33,878 nucleotides of DNA, from NCBI GenBank assembly GCA_913042065.1, contig CAJWKB010000006.1, forward strand, positions 1 through 33,878, given 5' to 3'. Shown in pieces: positions 9,792-18,368 of this stretch. This DNA comes from an uncultured Alphaproteobacteria bacterium. Lineage in GTDB: Bacteria; Pseudomonadota; Alphaproteobacteria; Puniceispirillales; Puniceispirillaceae. Under the pieces are notes generated by a model, which was given only the letters and a program-made list of their open reading frames with translations, had not been told where the DNA came from and ran no database searches. The position numbers and the translations under genes were made by a program. Numbering within the stretch: the stretch's first letter is position 1; each line of letters starts with the position of its first letter.

Positions 9792-10640
9792 CTAAAGGCC
9801 GAAGCGCGACAGCATGGCTCTCTCAGTCGCAATTTCTGCTGCCTCTTCAACAATGCCACCTGCCAGCGATCCCGGCAAGCCGCCAAGGCCAGCAAGAAAT
9901 TTCCGCCTCGGTTCGATGAACATGAAATTAATTTCCTCACCAAACCTCTCACGCAAAACCTGACGACATTCGCCGAGACCGTCAACTAAGCCAAGTTCGA
10001 CTGCGCGCTGGCCCGTCCAAAAAGCACCGCTGAATAGATCATCATGGGGTTCTTGCAACCGCGATCCGCGCCGATCCAGTAGATGGGTGATGAATTGCTG
10101 GTGGATATCCGTCTGCAACTCCCGCAACCGCTCAACATCCTCCTCTCGTTGCGGTTGAAAAGGATCTAGGATCATTTTATTTCGGCCGGCAGTTTGAACG
10201 CGGCGATCCACACCGATCTTCTCAATCGCACGGTCAAACCCAAATCCAGCTGAGACAACCCCAATCGACCCAATGATCGAGGCACCGTTGGCATAGATTT
10301 CATCAGCACTGGCAGCAATCCAGTAACCACCACTTGCCGCAACATCCTCGCAAAAAGCAAGAACTGGCACATCGGCTTTGCCAGCAAGGTCCCGGATCCG
10401 CTGGCCAATTAAAGCGGATTGCACGGGTGAGCCGCCGGGCGAGTTAATGATCAGCGCTACTGCCCGGGCCGAACGCACTGAAAAAGCTTTTTTCAGCTGC
10501 GGTTCGATGGACTCGAGCGACAATCCTCGGCGCAGCGACGGTGTGGCTGAAATCACCCCAGATAGACGCACCACCGGCACCACAGATTTCTTTTTGCGCC
10601 AAAAAAACAGTAGGGAAACAAGAAAGGACAGAATTTTCAT
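9792..10640 (-). CDS. S49 family peptidase, SppA-like (signal peptide peptidase)
   Basis: A 282-residue short-form S49 serine protease, probably anchored by the hydrophobic N-terminus MKILSFLVSLLFFW and facing the periplasm. Members cut residual signal peptides and membrane peptides. The nucleophile lies in AASGGYWIAASADEI (Ser 103) and the general-base lysine in TAGRNKMILDPF (Lys 155). LIINSPGGSP is the family's oxyanion region and GSIGV is also present. The open frame extends to 10736, but the ATG at 10640 is chosen because it begins the membrane anchor and follows the methyltransferase stop. Size fits the alphaproteobacterial single-domain SppA rather than the 600-residue E. coli enzyme. 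Confidence 0.88.
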   Translation of the reverse strand: MKILSFLVSLLFFWRKKKSVVPVVRLSGVISATPSLRRGLSLESIEPQLKKAFSVRSARAVALIINSPGGSPVQSALIGQRIRDLAGKADVPVLAFCEDVAASGGYWIAASADEIYANGASIIGSIGVVSAGFGFDRAIEKIGVDRRVQTAGRNKMILDPFQPQREEDVERLRELQTDIHQQFITHLLDRRGSRLQEPHDDLFSGAFWTGQRAVELGLVDGLGECRQVLRERFGEEINFMFIEPRRKFLAGLGGLPGSLAGGIVEEAAEIATERAMLSRFGL

Positions 10641-10695
10641 GTTGTGTGACCTTTTCAAAGACGGATTGTTGAAGAGCGTTTTGTGTTCAGGGATT

Positions 10696-11520
10696 TCAAT
10701 TCGGCGCCACCTGAGGGCGGGCTGGATGGATAACAAAAAGGGCGTCGCCTGCCATTACACCGCTAGCCATTTCGGTGTAACCACCAGTGTCATTATGTAT
10801 GACAAGGCCTGGCAAAATGGCACCCGGACCATCAACACCGCGACGCACTTGAATGATCACCCGCCCTGCTGGGCTTGCATAGCGTGGCCAAAGGGGAAAG
10901 ACTAGCGTTTCCCCGGCGCCATGTGTTTTGAACAGTGTAATCATTTCCGCCGCGCGATCAGCCCGACAAATGAAGCTGATCCGGGCCCGCGGCTTTGCAG
11001 CCCAAATTGCCGCTTTGACCCAATCCTCAAGGCTCGTGTCCTCGCCTACGTGTGCAAGCGCGCGGACGCGGCTGCGCGGACGCGTGCCGCGCACATCATT
11101 ATAAGGCGGATTGCTAACAACATGATCAAAACTCGCGGCTAAAACCGCTGGCATCGCGGTGATGTCACCCTTTATCAACCTAATTCGACTGGCAAAGCCA
11201 TTGTCGGTAATATTGATGTCGGCTAACTCACCAATGTCGGTGTCCTTTTCCACCGCAGTTATCTGCACTTTGGCCAACCGGCGCGCAATACACAGTGAAA
11301 TGCCACCAACGCCGGCACCAAGATCAAGAATGCGCCCGCTTTCGGTGCTAACCGAAGCGGCCAGCAGTACTGCATCACTGCCCACGCGATAGCCCTCGAC
11401 GGGTTGAGTAATCCGCAAAGCTTGTTTAAGCAGGTGATCATGCGTAACCTTTATCATCTCAAGGTCGCCAACATTGTCTGCACCGCCGTCATTACCCGGG
11501 GGCGATTCGTCAGTCGTCAT
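10696..11520 (-). CDS. TrmN6-like tRNA1(Val) (adenine-N6)-methyltransferase
   Basis: A 274-residue Rossmann-fold methyltransferase of the COG4123 type. The SAM-binding motif is ILDLGAGVGGISLCIA (about 64-79), the acidic motif is TAVEKD, and the catalytic NPPY tetrapeptide (137-140) marks N6-adenine or related base methylation. TrmN6 in E. coli methylates A37 of tRNA-Val1; substrate identity here is inferred from family only. The ATG at 11520 overlaps the end of the DUF2007 gene by 11 bases with GAGGAACTCT upstream, so the two are coupled. A longer start at 11547 is unlikely. The first 20 residues are polar and poorly conserved. Confidence 0.8.
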   Translation of the reverse strand: MTTDESPPGNDGGADNVGDLEMIKVTHDHLLKQALRITQPVEGYRVGSDAVLLAASVSTESGRILDLGAGVGGISLCIARRLAKVQITAVEKDTDIGELADINITDNGFASRIRLIKGDITAMPAVLAASFDHVVSNPPYNDVRGTRPRSRVRALAHVGEDTSLEDWVKAAIWAAKPRARISFICRADRAAEMITLFKTHGAGETLVFPLWPRYASPAGRVIIQVRRGVDGPGAILPGLVIHNDTGGYTEMASGVMAGDALFVIHPARPQVAPN

Positions 11521-11725
11521 AGAGTTCCTCTGCCTGTGCGAGCACACGAAGTGCCGCGCCTTTAAATGCTTGGTTCACCACCAGGCGGCGGGGAAACGCG
11601 CCAATACCAGCTTCAAGAGCCGAAATATTGCCGTCGAATACCTCGGCATAGATCCCAGCATCGCGAAGCAATGCCTGCAGGAAAGAAAGCCTCACGGTGT
11701 TAGTCGTACGAAGGATGGTAACCAT
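11510..11725 (-). CDS. DUF2007 small protein (putative signal-transducing domain)
   Basis: A 71-residue protein with the DUF2007 pattern: beta-helix start VTILRTTNTVRLSFLQALL, then AGIYAEVFDGN and a later RRLVVNQAF. The family has a ferredoxin-like fold related to PII-like and ACT domains, and no defined function is known to me. It is the first gene of the long minus-strand run and overlaps the methyltransferase start. DUF2007 next to a COG4123 methyltransferase, divergent from a polyprenyl synthase, is a familiar alphaproteobacterial arrangement. Confidence 0.75.
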   Translation of the reverse strand: MVTILRTTNTVRLSFLQALLRDAGIYAEVFDGNISALEAGIGAFPRRLVVNQAFKGAALRVLAQAEELYDD

Positions 11726-11844
11726 TAGCTCTTTTTATGCGCCAAAAGAAGAAGATAGCCAAGGGTTGCTGCAAAAAAACACGACAGTGGTGCCGAATTT
11801 TCCGGTTTTGACTTGCACGAGAGGGGGCTAACTCACTACATGGT

Positions 11845-11850
11845 TATAAT
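11845..11850 (+). promoter_or_regulatory. Candidate -10 box of the polyprenyl synthase gene
   Basis: A perfect TATAAT lies 68 bases before the ATG at 11918 in the divergent 192-base gap. No good -35 box lies 16-18 bases upstream. A TTGACT at 11808-11813 is too far (31 bases) to pair with it. Only the -10 element is proposed. Confidence 0.35.
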
Positions 11851-11917
11851 ATGTAAAAACACGCTATTACTCCAAATTATGTAGGCATATTTTGGTACCA
11901 AGAAAGTCCATGGCCCG

Positions 11918-12967
11918 ATGACAGCCATTCACATCAACACGAAGGCAGACCAGCCCTCGCTTCAGCCCCTGGTTGACATGCTCGCCGACCAGATGCTCGA
12001 AGTGAACAGTACAATCCTTGCCCGCATGCACAGCAATGTGCCTCTGATAGCCGAACTGGGTGGTCATCTGATCGCCGCCGGTGGCAAAAGGATGCGACCG
12101 CTGCTGACCCTTTCCGGAGCAGCGATGGTCGGTGCCAACAGCCGTGGCCGTGACAAGGCCATCAAGCTTGCGACAGCCGTCGAGTTCATTCATTCAGCCA
12201 CGCTGCTGCATGATGATGTGATCGACGAGTCTAACATGCGGCGGGGCCGCGATACGGCCAATGCCCTCTGGGGCAACGAGGCATCGGTTCTGGTCGGTGA
12301 TTTTCTTTTCGCTAGATCCTTTGAGTTAATGGTCGAAACCGGCAATATCAATGTTCTTGGCCGGCTGTCGAGGGCCGCGGCTCAGATAACAGAGGGCGAA
12401 ATCAAACAGATGGCGATCACTGGCGCGCCAGACACGGAGATGAACGCCTATCTAGATGTGATCACCGGCAAGACAGCCGTTTTGTTTGCCGCAGCGGCTG
12501 CGGCCGGTGCAGAAGTTGGTGGAGGCACCACTGAGGATATTGCGGTCATGCATGATTACGGCATGAAGCTAGGACTTGCCTTTCAGATCATGGATGACGC
12601 TCTAGATTATGCCGCCGACACTGCCGCGATGGGTAAGAACACTGGCGATGATTTTGCCGATCAAAAAATTACTATGCCAACAATCATTGCGTGGCAAAAA
12701 GGCAGTGCTAGCGAGCGTAACTTTTGGCAGCGCACCCTTGGCGAGGCGGCCTTTGAAGAGGGTGATTTGGCAAAGGCGCAAACATTGCTGGCCAAACATG
12801 ATGCCATCACCCTTTCGCACAAAGCAGCGCGCGATTATGCACATCAGGCACGTGACCGGGTTCTAGCGCATTGCGCCGATAGGGTCGCGGGCGGAGACAA
12901 TGCCAGCATACCGATTGGTGAGGCGCTTGCCGATGCGGCGATTTTTGCAGCAGCGCGCGGCAGCTGA
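11918..12967 (+). CDS. ispB: Polyprenyl diphosphate synthase (octaprenyl/decaprenyl type)
   Basis: A 349-residue trans-prenyltransferase that condenses isopentenyl diphosphate onto an allylic primer to make the long ubiquinone side chain. Diagnostic motifs are GGKRMRP (55-61), the first Asp-rich motif LLHDDVIDE with DDVID at 99-103, and the second Asp-rich motif with DDALD at 226-230. The residue before the first Asp-rich motif region is small, as in long-chain enzymes, but exact chain length cannot be read. No strong Shine-Dalgarno sequence precedes the ATG. It is transcribed away from the DUF2007/TrmN6-like run and is followed by decayed sequence. Confidence 0.92.
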   Translation: MTAIHINTKADQPSLQPLVDMLADQMLEVNSTILARMHSNVPLIAELGGHLIAAGGKRMRPLLTLSGAAMVGANSRGRDKAIKLATAVEFIHSATLLHDDVIDESNMRRGRDTANALWGNEASVLVGDFLFARSFELMVETGNINVLGRLSRAAAQITEGEIKQMAITGAPDTEMNAYLDVITGKTAVLFAAAAAAGAEVGGGTTEDIAVMHDYGMKLGLAFQIMDDALDYAADTAAMGKNTGDDFADQKITMPTIIAWQKGSASERNFWQRTLGEAAFEEGDLAKAQTLLAKHDAITLSHKAARDYAHQARDRVLAHCADRVAGGDNASIPIGEALADAAIFAAARGS

Positions 12968-12999
12968 TACGCATTCCTCTCACAAAGGCTAGAGCATTC

Positions 13000-13224
13000 G
13001 ATGTAGTGATGTTTGTCTTTACGCAAATAGAGCCCTCGCCGCCAGAAATCTTCATTGTCAATGATGGCGTCGAACTAGTCGCCAAACGGCTTAAACTCGA
13101 GCCGGCAACGCACCCGTAGGTGCTCCGGCTGAACTCAAAAGCAATCCCCAATGTTATCCATAAGCGATGCCTCGACGAGGTCAATATCGTTGGCCGCGTT
13201 GTTTGGTTTGCCCGAACCCTATAG
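13000..13224 (+). pseudogene. Remnant of an S24/LexA-like transcriptional regulator (C-terminal peptidase part)
   Basis: In one frame from 13000 the sequence reads DVVMFVFTQIEPSPPEIF, then VNDGVELVAKRLK, an in-frame TAG at 13117-13119, and finally LDEVNIVGRVVWFARTL before TAG at 13222. This order matches the C-terminal S24 domain of alphaproteobacterial HTH/S24 repressors, where PSPPGIFVL, LVAKR and EVNIVGRVVWFAR are well conserved. The helix-turn-helix half and the catalytic serine region are missing. The fragment begins 33 bases after the prenyltransferase stop. It is a truncated, interrupted relic with no expected function. Family recognition is by eye. Confidence 0.7.
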
Positions 13225-13251
13225 CAGGCGGCAGACGCAATCATAAGCAAA

Positions 13252-13443
13252 TCAGGACCACAGCGCTCGTCGTGGGGGCATGACGAGCGGAACGGGCAGT
13301 GCAGGCACAAAAAGCATCATCAGGGAGCCAGACGGGGCCGCCGCGGCGCTGCCCGTAGGAATGGCAAGCTGCCAAAGAATGCCGCCCATATTGAACTGAC
13401 GATAAGCCATGTCGGCAGACGTGGCGACGGCGTTGGCATAGCT
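13252..13443 (-). pseudogene. Possible relic of a TRAP transporter small permease
   Basis: A 63-codon frame without its own start reads ADMAYRQFNMGGILWQLAIP and then SGSLMMLFVPALP. This resembles the end of DctQ-type small permeases, where WQLPIWPAKAA-P-G leads into the last membrane helix. A stop lies directly upstream in the same frame and the neighbouring frame looks slightly more plausible before it, so a frameshift would be needed. The match is short and could be chance. Confidence 0.25.
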
Positions 13444-13518
13444 TTATAAGCGAATGACAACAAAAACCGTGAGCGTTTGTTTTTTGTTCCTGCAAGCTTA
13501 CCCAGTTAGCGCATCCTA

Positions 13519-14714
13519 GTGCAACCTTTAAGGCTGAATTCGCAGGGCATCCAAACCCAGGTAATCGAATTAATCAAACCAGTTACGGCGCGGCGCCCGC
13601 CGGCCTGCAAAGCCTTTCCGGCCTGCGGCAGCTGCCATTATCAGCATTGGCAGGAAACGGAAGTCAGCGTCTGGAAACAGACGCAGGTCAAGGCATTTCT
13701 CAAACGTGCCAATGTCTGGCCAGTACAGATGCGCCCGTTAAGGACCGTACCGCTCAATAACCGGCGGCGCGCCACCTTTCATCTTAAAAGATTTGCCGAC
13801 GGCATAGTCGCCGGTTTTAACGAACGGGAGGGACAGCAGATCGTCACGCCAGAAAGCTGTGTCGTGCTTCATCCTGATCTCTCGGCTCTACTTGAAAAAT
13901 TGCGGAACTTTGCGGCGCGTGAGTTTCCCATTGGCAGTAGCGTTGATGCACAGGTTAATGGTTTAGATCAGGGGTTGTGTGTGTAGCTAAATGACACCGG
14001 TAACAGAGCCAGTTTTGAGACCATGCCCGCATTGCTGACGGCACTTGGCAAATGGGCCGACGACGCTAAGCTGGCGTGGCTTTCTCTGAGACCAGCAGCA
14101 AGCACTGAGCGCACAACCCGTGGCGCAGCGCAAGCGTTGCCCCTTTATGTACCATTGCCACCGACCATCAACTTTGGCAGTATCCCCGCCACCCCGTAAC
14201 CGGGTGCCTTTCTGCAGGCAAGCCTGGGAGCCGCGGTCGCGTCAACGGCAAACGTTGCGGAGGACGTTGCCAAGGCAAAATCGGTGGCTGATTTATTTGC
14301 CGGGATTGGCACGCTGAGCATGCCGCTGGCAGTAAAGGATATACAATTTTTTCTGTCGAACAGGACCGCGAGGCACTCGCCGCACTGAAACATGGCGCTG
14401 ATGCCGCTGGGTGCGGCAGTCAGGTGGCCGGCCAGATCGCTGATCTATTGAAAGCGCCGCTTACAGCAGCTAATCTTACGGGAGTTGATGCGATGATTCT
14501 TGACCCACCGCGTAGCGGTGCTAGCGCCCAATATGCCCAGATAGGGCGTAGTTAGGTAACGCGCATTGTCATGGTGTCCTGCAACCGTGCGAGCTTTGCA
14601 CGCGATGCGGCGATACTTGCAGGCGGGGGCTTTAACTTTAAGTGGTTCCAGGTGATTGACCAGTTCTGGATGAGCAGCCACATCGAATTAGTTTCACAGT
14701 TCAGCCGAATATGA
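13519..14714 (+). pseudogene. Broken 23S rRNA (uracil-5-)-methyltransferase, RumA/RlmD type
   Basis: Nearly the whole enzyme is legible but cannot be made. Lesions are TAG at 13984-13986, TAA at 14197-14199, a one-base loss near 14335-14340 that shifts the frame, and TAG at 14553-14555; the reading ends at TGA 14712-14714. Visible in order are the Fe-S cysteines CKAFPACGSC with a later ESC, the PGAFLQAS motif just after the TAA, the SAM site ADLFAGIGTLSMPLA, DPPRSGAS, and the catalytic-cysteine motif VSCNRASFARDAA. The N-terminal TRAM domain is missing or unrecognisable, and the first open codon is a GTG. Intact relatives methylate U747 or U1939 of 23S rRNA. Four independent lesions argue for real decay rather than one sequencing error. 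Confidence 0.85.
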
Positions 14715-14750
14715 GCGATCATTGTTGCACATTTGTGCCGGAGACAGCGG

Positions 14751-14966
14751 ATGAAAAAACGATCACTAAGCATCAGGGGTCATATGACTAGCGTCTCGTT
14801 GGAGGATGAATTCTGGCGGGAGCTTCGCGAGATCGCAGAAAAGCGCGGTATTTCGATGGCTAAGCTTGTCAGCGAGATTGACGGCAAGCGGTCAGGTGGG
14901 CTGTCTTCTGCAATTCGGCTGTTTGTACTAGCGACGATCAAAAGTGACGGCACGGATGGTGCTTAA
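14751..14966 (+). CDS. Ribbon-helix-helix domain protein
   Basis: A 71-residue protein of the COG4321 ribbon-helix-helix type: MKKRSLSIRGHMTSVSLEDE, then FWRELREIAEKRGISMAKLV, then LSSAIRLFVL. The beta-strand SIRGHMTSVSLE followed by two helices is the DNA-binding fold of small Arc/MetJ-like regulators, usually dimeric. The ATG at 14751 is chosen over a TTG at 14733 because GGAG sits 7 bases before it. It starts 36 bases after the decayed methyltransferase and looks intact. Its target is unknown, though autoregulation is common in the fold. Confidence 0.75.
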   Translation: MKKRSLSIRGHMTSVSLEDEFWRELREIAEKRGISMAKLVSEIDGKRSGGLSSAIRLFVLATIKSDGTDGA

Positions 14967-15097
14967 GACGCTTTCAGGACAGTTTAATGGCTGGTAGGTT
15001 ACTAGCGTTGCCACATAAGCGCATCGCCATTTACAGAGCTAATTGATGGGCGCGACAGCATAAAAGTTTTACTGGTGGTAAAGAAAGGTTGGGCACC

Positions 15098-15826
15098 ATG
15101 GAGATCGCAATCCTGCAGACAGGTAAAACCAATCCCGCAATGCCTGAGACGTTTCAGGATTATCCAGCGCTGTTAACCACCTTGTTTGCTAACGACCCGC
15201 GCGCCACGATGTACTCCTTTACCCCTGTGCCGATCGTCGATGGCGAGGTCCTACCCTCTTTTGATGCCTTTGACGCCTATATCATTACTGGATCAAAACA
15301 TGGTGTTTATGATGATTTACCATGGATCTCTCCGCTAATGGCCTTCATCCGCGCTGTGCATGATGGCGACATTCCATTGGTTGGCGTGTGTTTTGGCCAT
15401 CAGATCATTGCTCATGCGCTTGGCGGCCATGCAGCAAAGTCAGATCGTGGATGGGGGCTTGGCGTACACAATATCAAACTTCATAACCATCCGAGCTGGA
15501 TGCCAGCCGATGAAAGCATCCGACTGATCCATATCCATCAAGACCAAGTCGAGATACTACCGCCCGGAGCACAGCTAATTGGAAACAGTGGGTTCTGCCC
15601 GCACGCGATGTTCGTGATCAGCGACAATGTATTGTGTGTTCAGGGACATCCCGAATTCACCATTGCCTATATCGACAAGCTGATGCAGATACGCGCCCAT
15701 TCATTTGATACAGAAATTCTTGAAGCAGCAAAATCGAGTCTTAATCAGGGCCATGACGGTGAGCGATTTGCTAGCTGGATCCTGTCCTTCTTTGAAGCAC
15801 ACCAGAAACGACGGGCGGCCGCCTAA
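15098..15826 (+). CDS. Class I glutamine amidotransferase (GMP synthase-like domain)
   Basis: A 242-residue stand-alone GATase1 domain. The nucleophile is in VGVCFGHQII (Cys 98) and the other triad members in VQGHPEFT (His 184, Glu 186). YIITGSKHGVYDDLPWI is the typical loop of COG0518 members. Such enzymes release ammonia from glutamine or hydrolyse gamma-glutamyl compounds, and the acceptor here is unknown. The ATG at 15098 is preceded by GAAAGG, so a TTG at 15089 is not needed. The hydantoinase-like gene follows on the same strand after 98 bases. The pairing suggests, without proof, a role in gamma-glutamyl or cyclic amide nitrogen use. Confidence 0.85.
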   Translation: MEIAILQTGKTNPAMPETFQDYPALLTTLFANDPRATMYSFTPVPIVDGEVLPSFDAFDAYIITGSKHGVYDDLPWISPLMAFIRAVHDGDIPLVGVCFGHQIIAHALGGHAAKSDRGWGLGVHNIKLHNHPSWMPADESIRLIHIHQDQVEILPPGAQLIGNSGFCPHAMFVISDNVLCVQGHPEFTIAYIDKLMQIRAHSFDTEILEAAKSSLNQGHDGERFASWILSFFEAHQKRRAAA

Positions 15827-15924
15827 CACGGCGGTCGGGAGATAATGATGCCTGCTTTTGATAAACAGCTACTAATACCTTTAGCGCCTAGCCCAACTGG
15901 ACGAAAAGCTCAGGAGCAAGGGCA

Positions 15925-18033
15925 ATGAGTCTAGTCATCGGACTGGATACTGGTGGCACCTACACTGATGCTGCACTGCTAGATGCGGAAGCCGGACGGG
16001 TACTGGCCACCGGCAAGGCATTGACGACACGCGAGGATCTGTCGATTGGGGTTGGCAGTGCGATTGCCCGGGTTCTGGATGCCTATGCGAAAGGTGATGG
16101 CAAGAGGGATCGGACGGACAACAGCAAAACGGGTGACATTGGGCTTGTCTCGTTGTCAACGACACTTGCGACTAATGCCGTTGTCGAGGGTGTTGGCGGG
16201 CGTGTCGGGCTGGTGATGATCGGCTTTGACGAGGCGGCGCTTGAACGCGCAGACCTGGCGCGCGCACTGGGTCAGGATCCAGTGGCATTCATCAATGGCG
16301 GACACAAGCCCGATGGTGGCGCGCAGGCGCCACTCGACCGAGATGCGCTGCGCGAGGTGGCAGCGAATTTTGGCGATGAGGTTTCAGCTATTGCGATCGC
16401 GGGACATTTTGCCACGCGCAACCCAGAACATGAGATTACCGCTCGAGACCTGCTGCGCGAAATAACCGGTTTGCCAATCACCTGCAGCCACGAACTGTCA
16501 TCGGCGCTTGGTGGCCCTCGGCGTGCCCTAACGGCGGTGCTAAATTCGCGGCTGATAAATCTGCTCGAGCGGTTGATAGAAGCCACAGAAGCAATCATGA
16601 CAGAACAAGGACTGACCTGTCCGTTAATGGTGGTCAAGGGCGACGGCTCGCTACTGCATTCTAATTTTGCCCGCACACGGCCGGTAGAGACGTTGCTATC
16701 CGGGCCGGCCGCTAGCTTGTTGGGTGCAGCTTTTTTAGCCAAAACTGACACCGCGTTGATTGCCGATATTGGCGGCACAACAACTGACGTTGCCTTTCTG
16801 CAGAATGGCGTGCCGCGATTGCGCGCCGAGGGGGCCCTGGTCGGCGGCTGGCAGACGATGGTAGAGGCGGCAGAGATTCGCACCTGTGGGCTGGGTGGTG
16901 ACAGCGAGGTGCGGGCAATCACCCGGGGGCGCGAGGGTGGCGTGAGACTTGGACCCCGCCGGGCAGTGCCGCTTGCGCTGATGGCAACGCAGCATCCTGC
17001 GATCATTGACAACATGGAAGAACAAATGCAGCTGTCGGTACCGATGCAGACCGATGCCCGCTTTATCTTTCCGGTAATGCCGAACGGGGTACCAAGCTGG
17101 CTAACGCGTTCAGAAACAAGGTTGGCGCAAAAAGCCATTAAGTTAGGGCCAACGCCCGTCGCGGAGATCGCTGCAACGCAATTAGCGCTAGGCGCTGTCG
17201 ATCGACTCATCAGCCGCGGGCTGCTCGGACTTGCCGCGTTTACTCCAACCGATGCTGCGCATGTTACCGGTGCCTTTACCAGCTTTAACGCCCGAGCAGC
17301 TGAGCTTGGCGCGGCGCTGATGGCACGGCAAAAGAATGGCCTTGGCGAGAATATTGCCTGTGATGGCAAAACGCTAGCGGCGATAACGCTAGCCACCCTG
17401 CATCAGCGGTCAGGGCTAGCGCTGATGGATGCCGCACTAGCGCATGATGGCGCTGGCGAGGAACAGGCTAGTCGAAACACCCTGCTGGCAAAAATTTTTG
17501 ATCAGCATGTGGCCATTAGCAACAAAAACAATAAAATCGAAACAGCCAAACCACGTGTCAGCGGCCTCGCCAATGGTGCAGCTGGTGGAACTTCACGGCT
17601 AGTGCGTATCGGCATGCAACTGGAGACTAATCTAGTAGCGCTTGGTGCCTCGGCAGCGACGCATTATCCGAACATCGCCAGGATGATGGGGGTCACCGTC
17701 AGCGTACCAGAACATGCCGATGTGGCCGGTGCAGTTGGCGCCGCGGTTGGCTCGGTCCGTCAGCGCGTGATGATTTCGATCACCGCTCCCGCAGATGGTA
17801 AATACCGCGTCCATCTGCCCGACGGCCCCGTCGACCTTGACACGCAAGAAGCAGCCCTTGAGCTCGCCCAGAGGGGGGCTCGCCGGATAGCGCATGACCG
17901 AGCAAGCAGCGCAGGTGCCTGCGCCATTGAGGTGGCGATTGCCGAAGAGGTACAGCTTGTTCAGCTCACTCCTGACAAACAGCTATTTATCGAGGCCTTT
18001 GTCCATGCCACAGCGAGCGGCAAGCCAGGCTGA
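15925..18033 (+). CDS. Hydantoinase/oxoprolinase family protein (HyuA-like)
   Basis: A 702-residue protein with the Hydant_A_N domain first (LVIGLDTGGTYTDAALLD at the start, SLSTTLATNAVVEG near 80), then the Hydantoinase_A domain with SGPAASLLGAAFL, ADIGGTTTDVAFLQNG and TCGLGGDSEV. It belongs to the ASKHA ATPase superfamily and should couple ATP hydrolysis to opening a cyclic amide such as a hydantoin or 5-oxoproline. No hyuB-like subunit gene is adjacent, which is unusual for classical two-subunit enzymes but known for the GLGGDS-bearing subgroup. AGGAG precedes the ATG. It is possibly co-transcribed with the glutamine amidotransferase. Substrate is unknown. Confidence 0.85.
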   Translation: MSLVIGLDTGGTYTDAALLDAEAGRVLATGKALTTREDLSIGVGSAIARVLDAYAKGDGKRDRTDNSKTGDIGLVSLSTTLATNAVVEGVGGRVGLVMIGFDEAALERADLARALGQDPVAFINGGHKPDGGAQAPLDRDALREVAANFGDEVSAIAIAGHFATRNPEHEITARDLLREITGLPITCSHELSSALGGPRRALTAVLNSRLINLLERLIEATEAIMTEQGLTCPLMVVKGDGSLLHSNFARTRPVETLLSGPAASLLGAAFLAKTDTALIADIGGTTTDVAFLQNGVPRLRAEGALVGGWQTMVEAAEIRTCGLGGDSEVRAITRGREGGVRLGPRRAVPLALMATQHPAIIDNMEEQMQLSVPMQTDARFIFPVMPNGVPSWLTRSETRLAQKAIKLGPTPVAEIAATQLALGAVDRLISRGLLGLAAFTPTDAAHVTGAFTSFNARAAELGAALMARQKNGLGENIACDGKTLAAITLATLHQRSGLALMDAALAHDGAGEEQASRNTLLAKIFDQHVAISNKNNKIETAKPRVSGLANGAAGGTSRLVRIGMQLETNLVALGASAATHYPNIARMMGVTVSVPEHADVAGAVGAAVGSVRQRVMISITAPADGKYRVHLPDGPVDLDTQEAALELAQRGARRIAHDRASSAGACAIEVAIAEEVQLVQLTPDKQLFIEAFVHATASGKPG

Positions 18034-18368
18034 TATTTCTTTTAGCTGGAATATGTTGTCGGCAAAATCGTTGATGCAGATCTTGGTAGAAACAAAAAAT
18101 TGATTTGTGCCTGCAAGACCGAGTTGATCACAGACTTTATCGCCGTATTTGCAGAATGGCCAATGCTTGAGGCACATCTGATGGGATCTAGTGTAAACTG
18201 GAATCACAACTTTACTGGTACCTTCCATTGCGATGGCAAAGTCAGGATGCGCAGCATTGTCTTAGAGCAGGCGACTATACCATTGGTTAGGGCGGATAAC
18301 GTGCGGGCGAATCTGGCACTTGGCGATACAGTTTAGTAGTACATCATTTCAGAGAGACTATCCATTAG
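18034..18368. other. Unassigned stretch after the HyuA-like gene
   Basis: The + frame open from 18046 to a TAG at 18336 encodes about 96 residues (including EYVVGKIVDADLGRN, FIAVFAEWPMLEAHL, LVRADNVRANLALGDTV). It has no good start or ribosome binding site and I do not recognise the family. It may be the relic of a lost gene, since the next segment is also a gene remnant. No repeat or RNA was seen. Confidence 0.35.

Noticed and set aside
12807..13310. 167-codon minus-strand open frame across the end of the prenyltransferase gene
   Set aside because: It overlaps a certain gene and is antisense to the S24-like relic, whose + frame makes better sense.
13519..14714. Stop-codon recoding as an explanation for the broken methyltransferase
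   Set aside because: Both TAG and TAA interrupt it, a frameshift is also present, and TAG, TAA and TGA act as ordinary stops in other genes of the window.
16272..17396. 374-codon open frame on the minus strand inside the HyuA-like gene
   Set aside because: It is antisense to a well-supported coding frame, is rich in Ser, Ala, Pro and Arg as shadow frames are, and has no family features.
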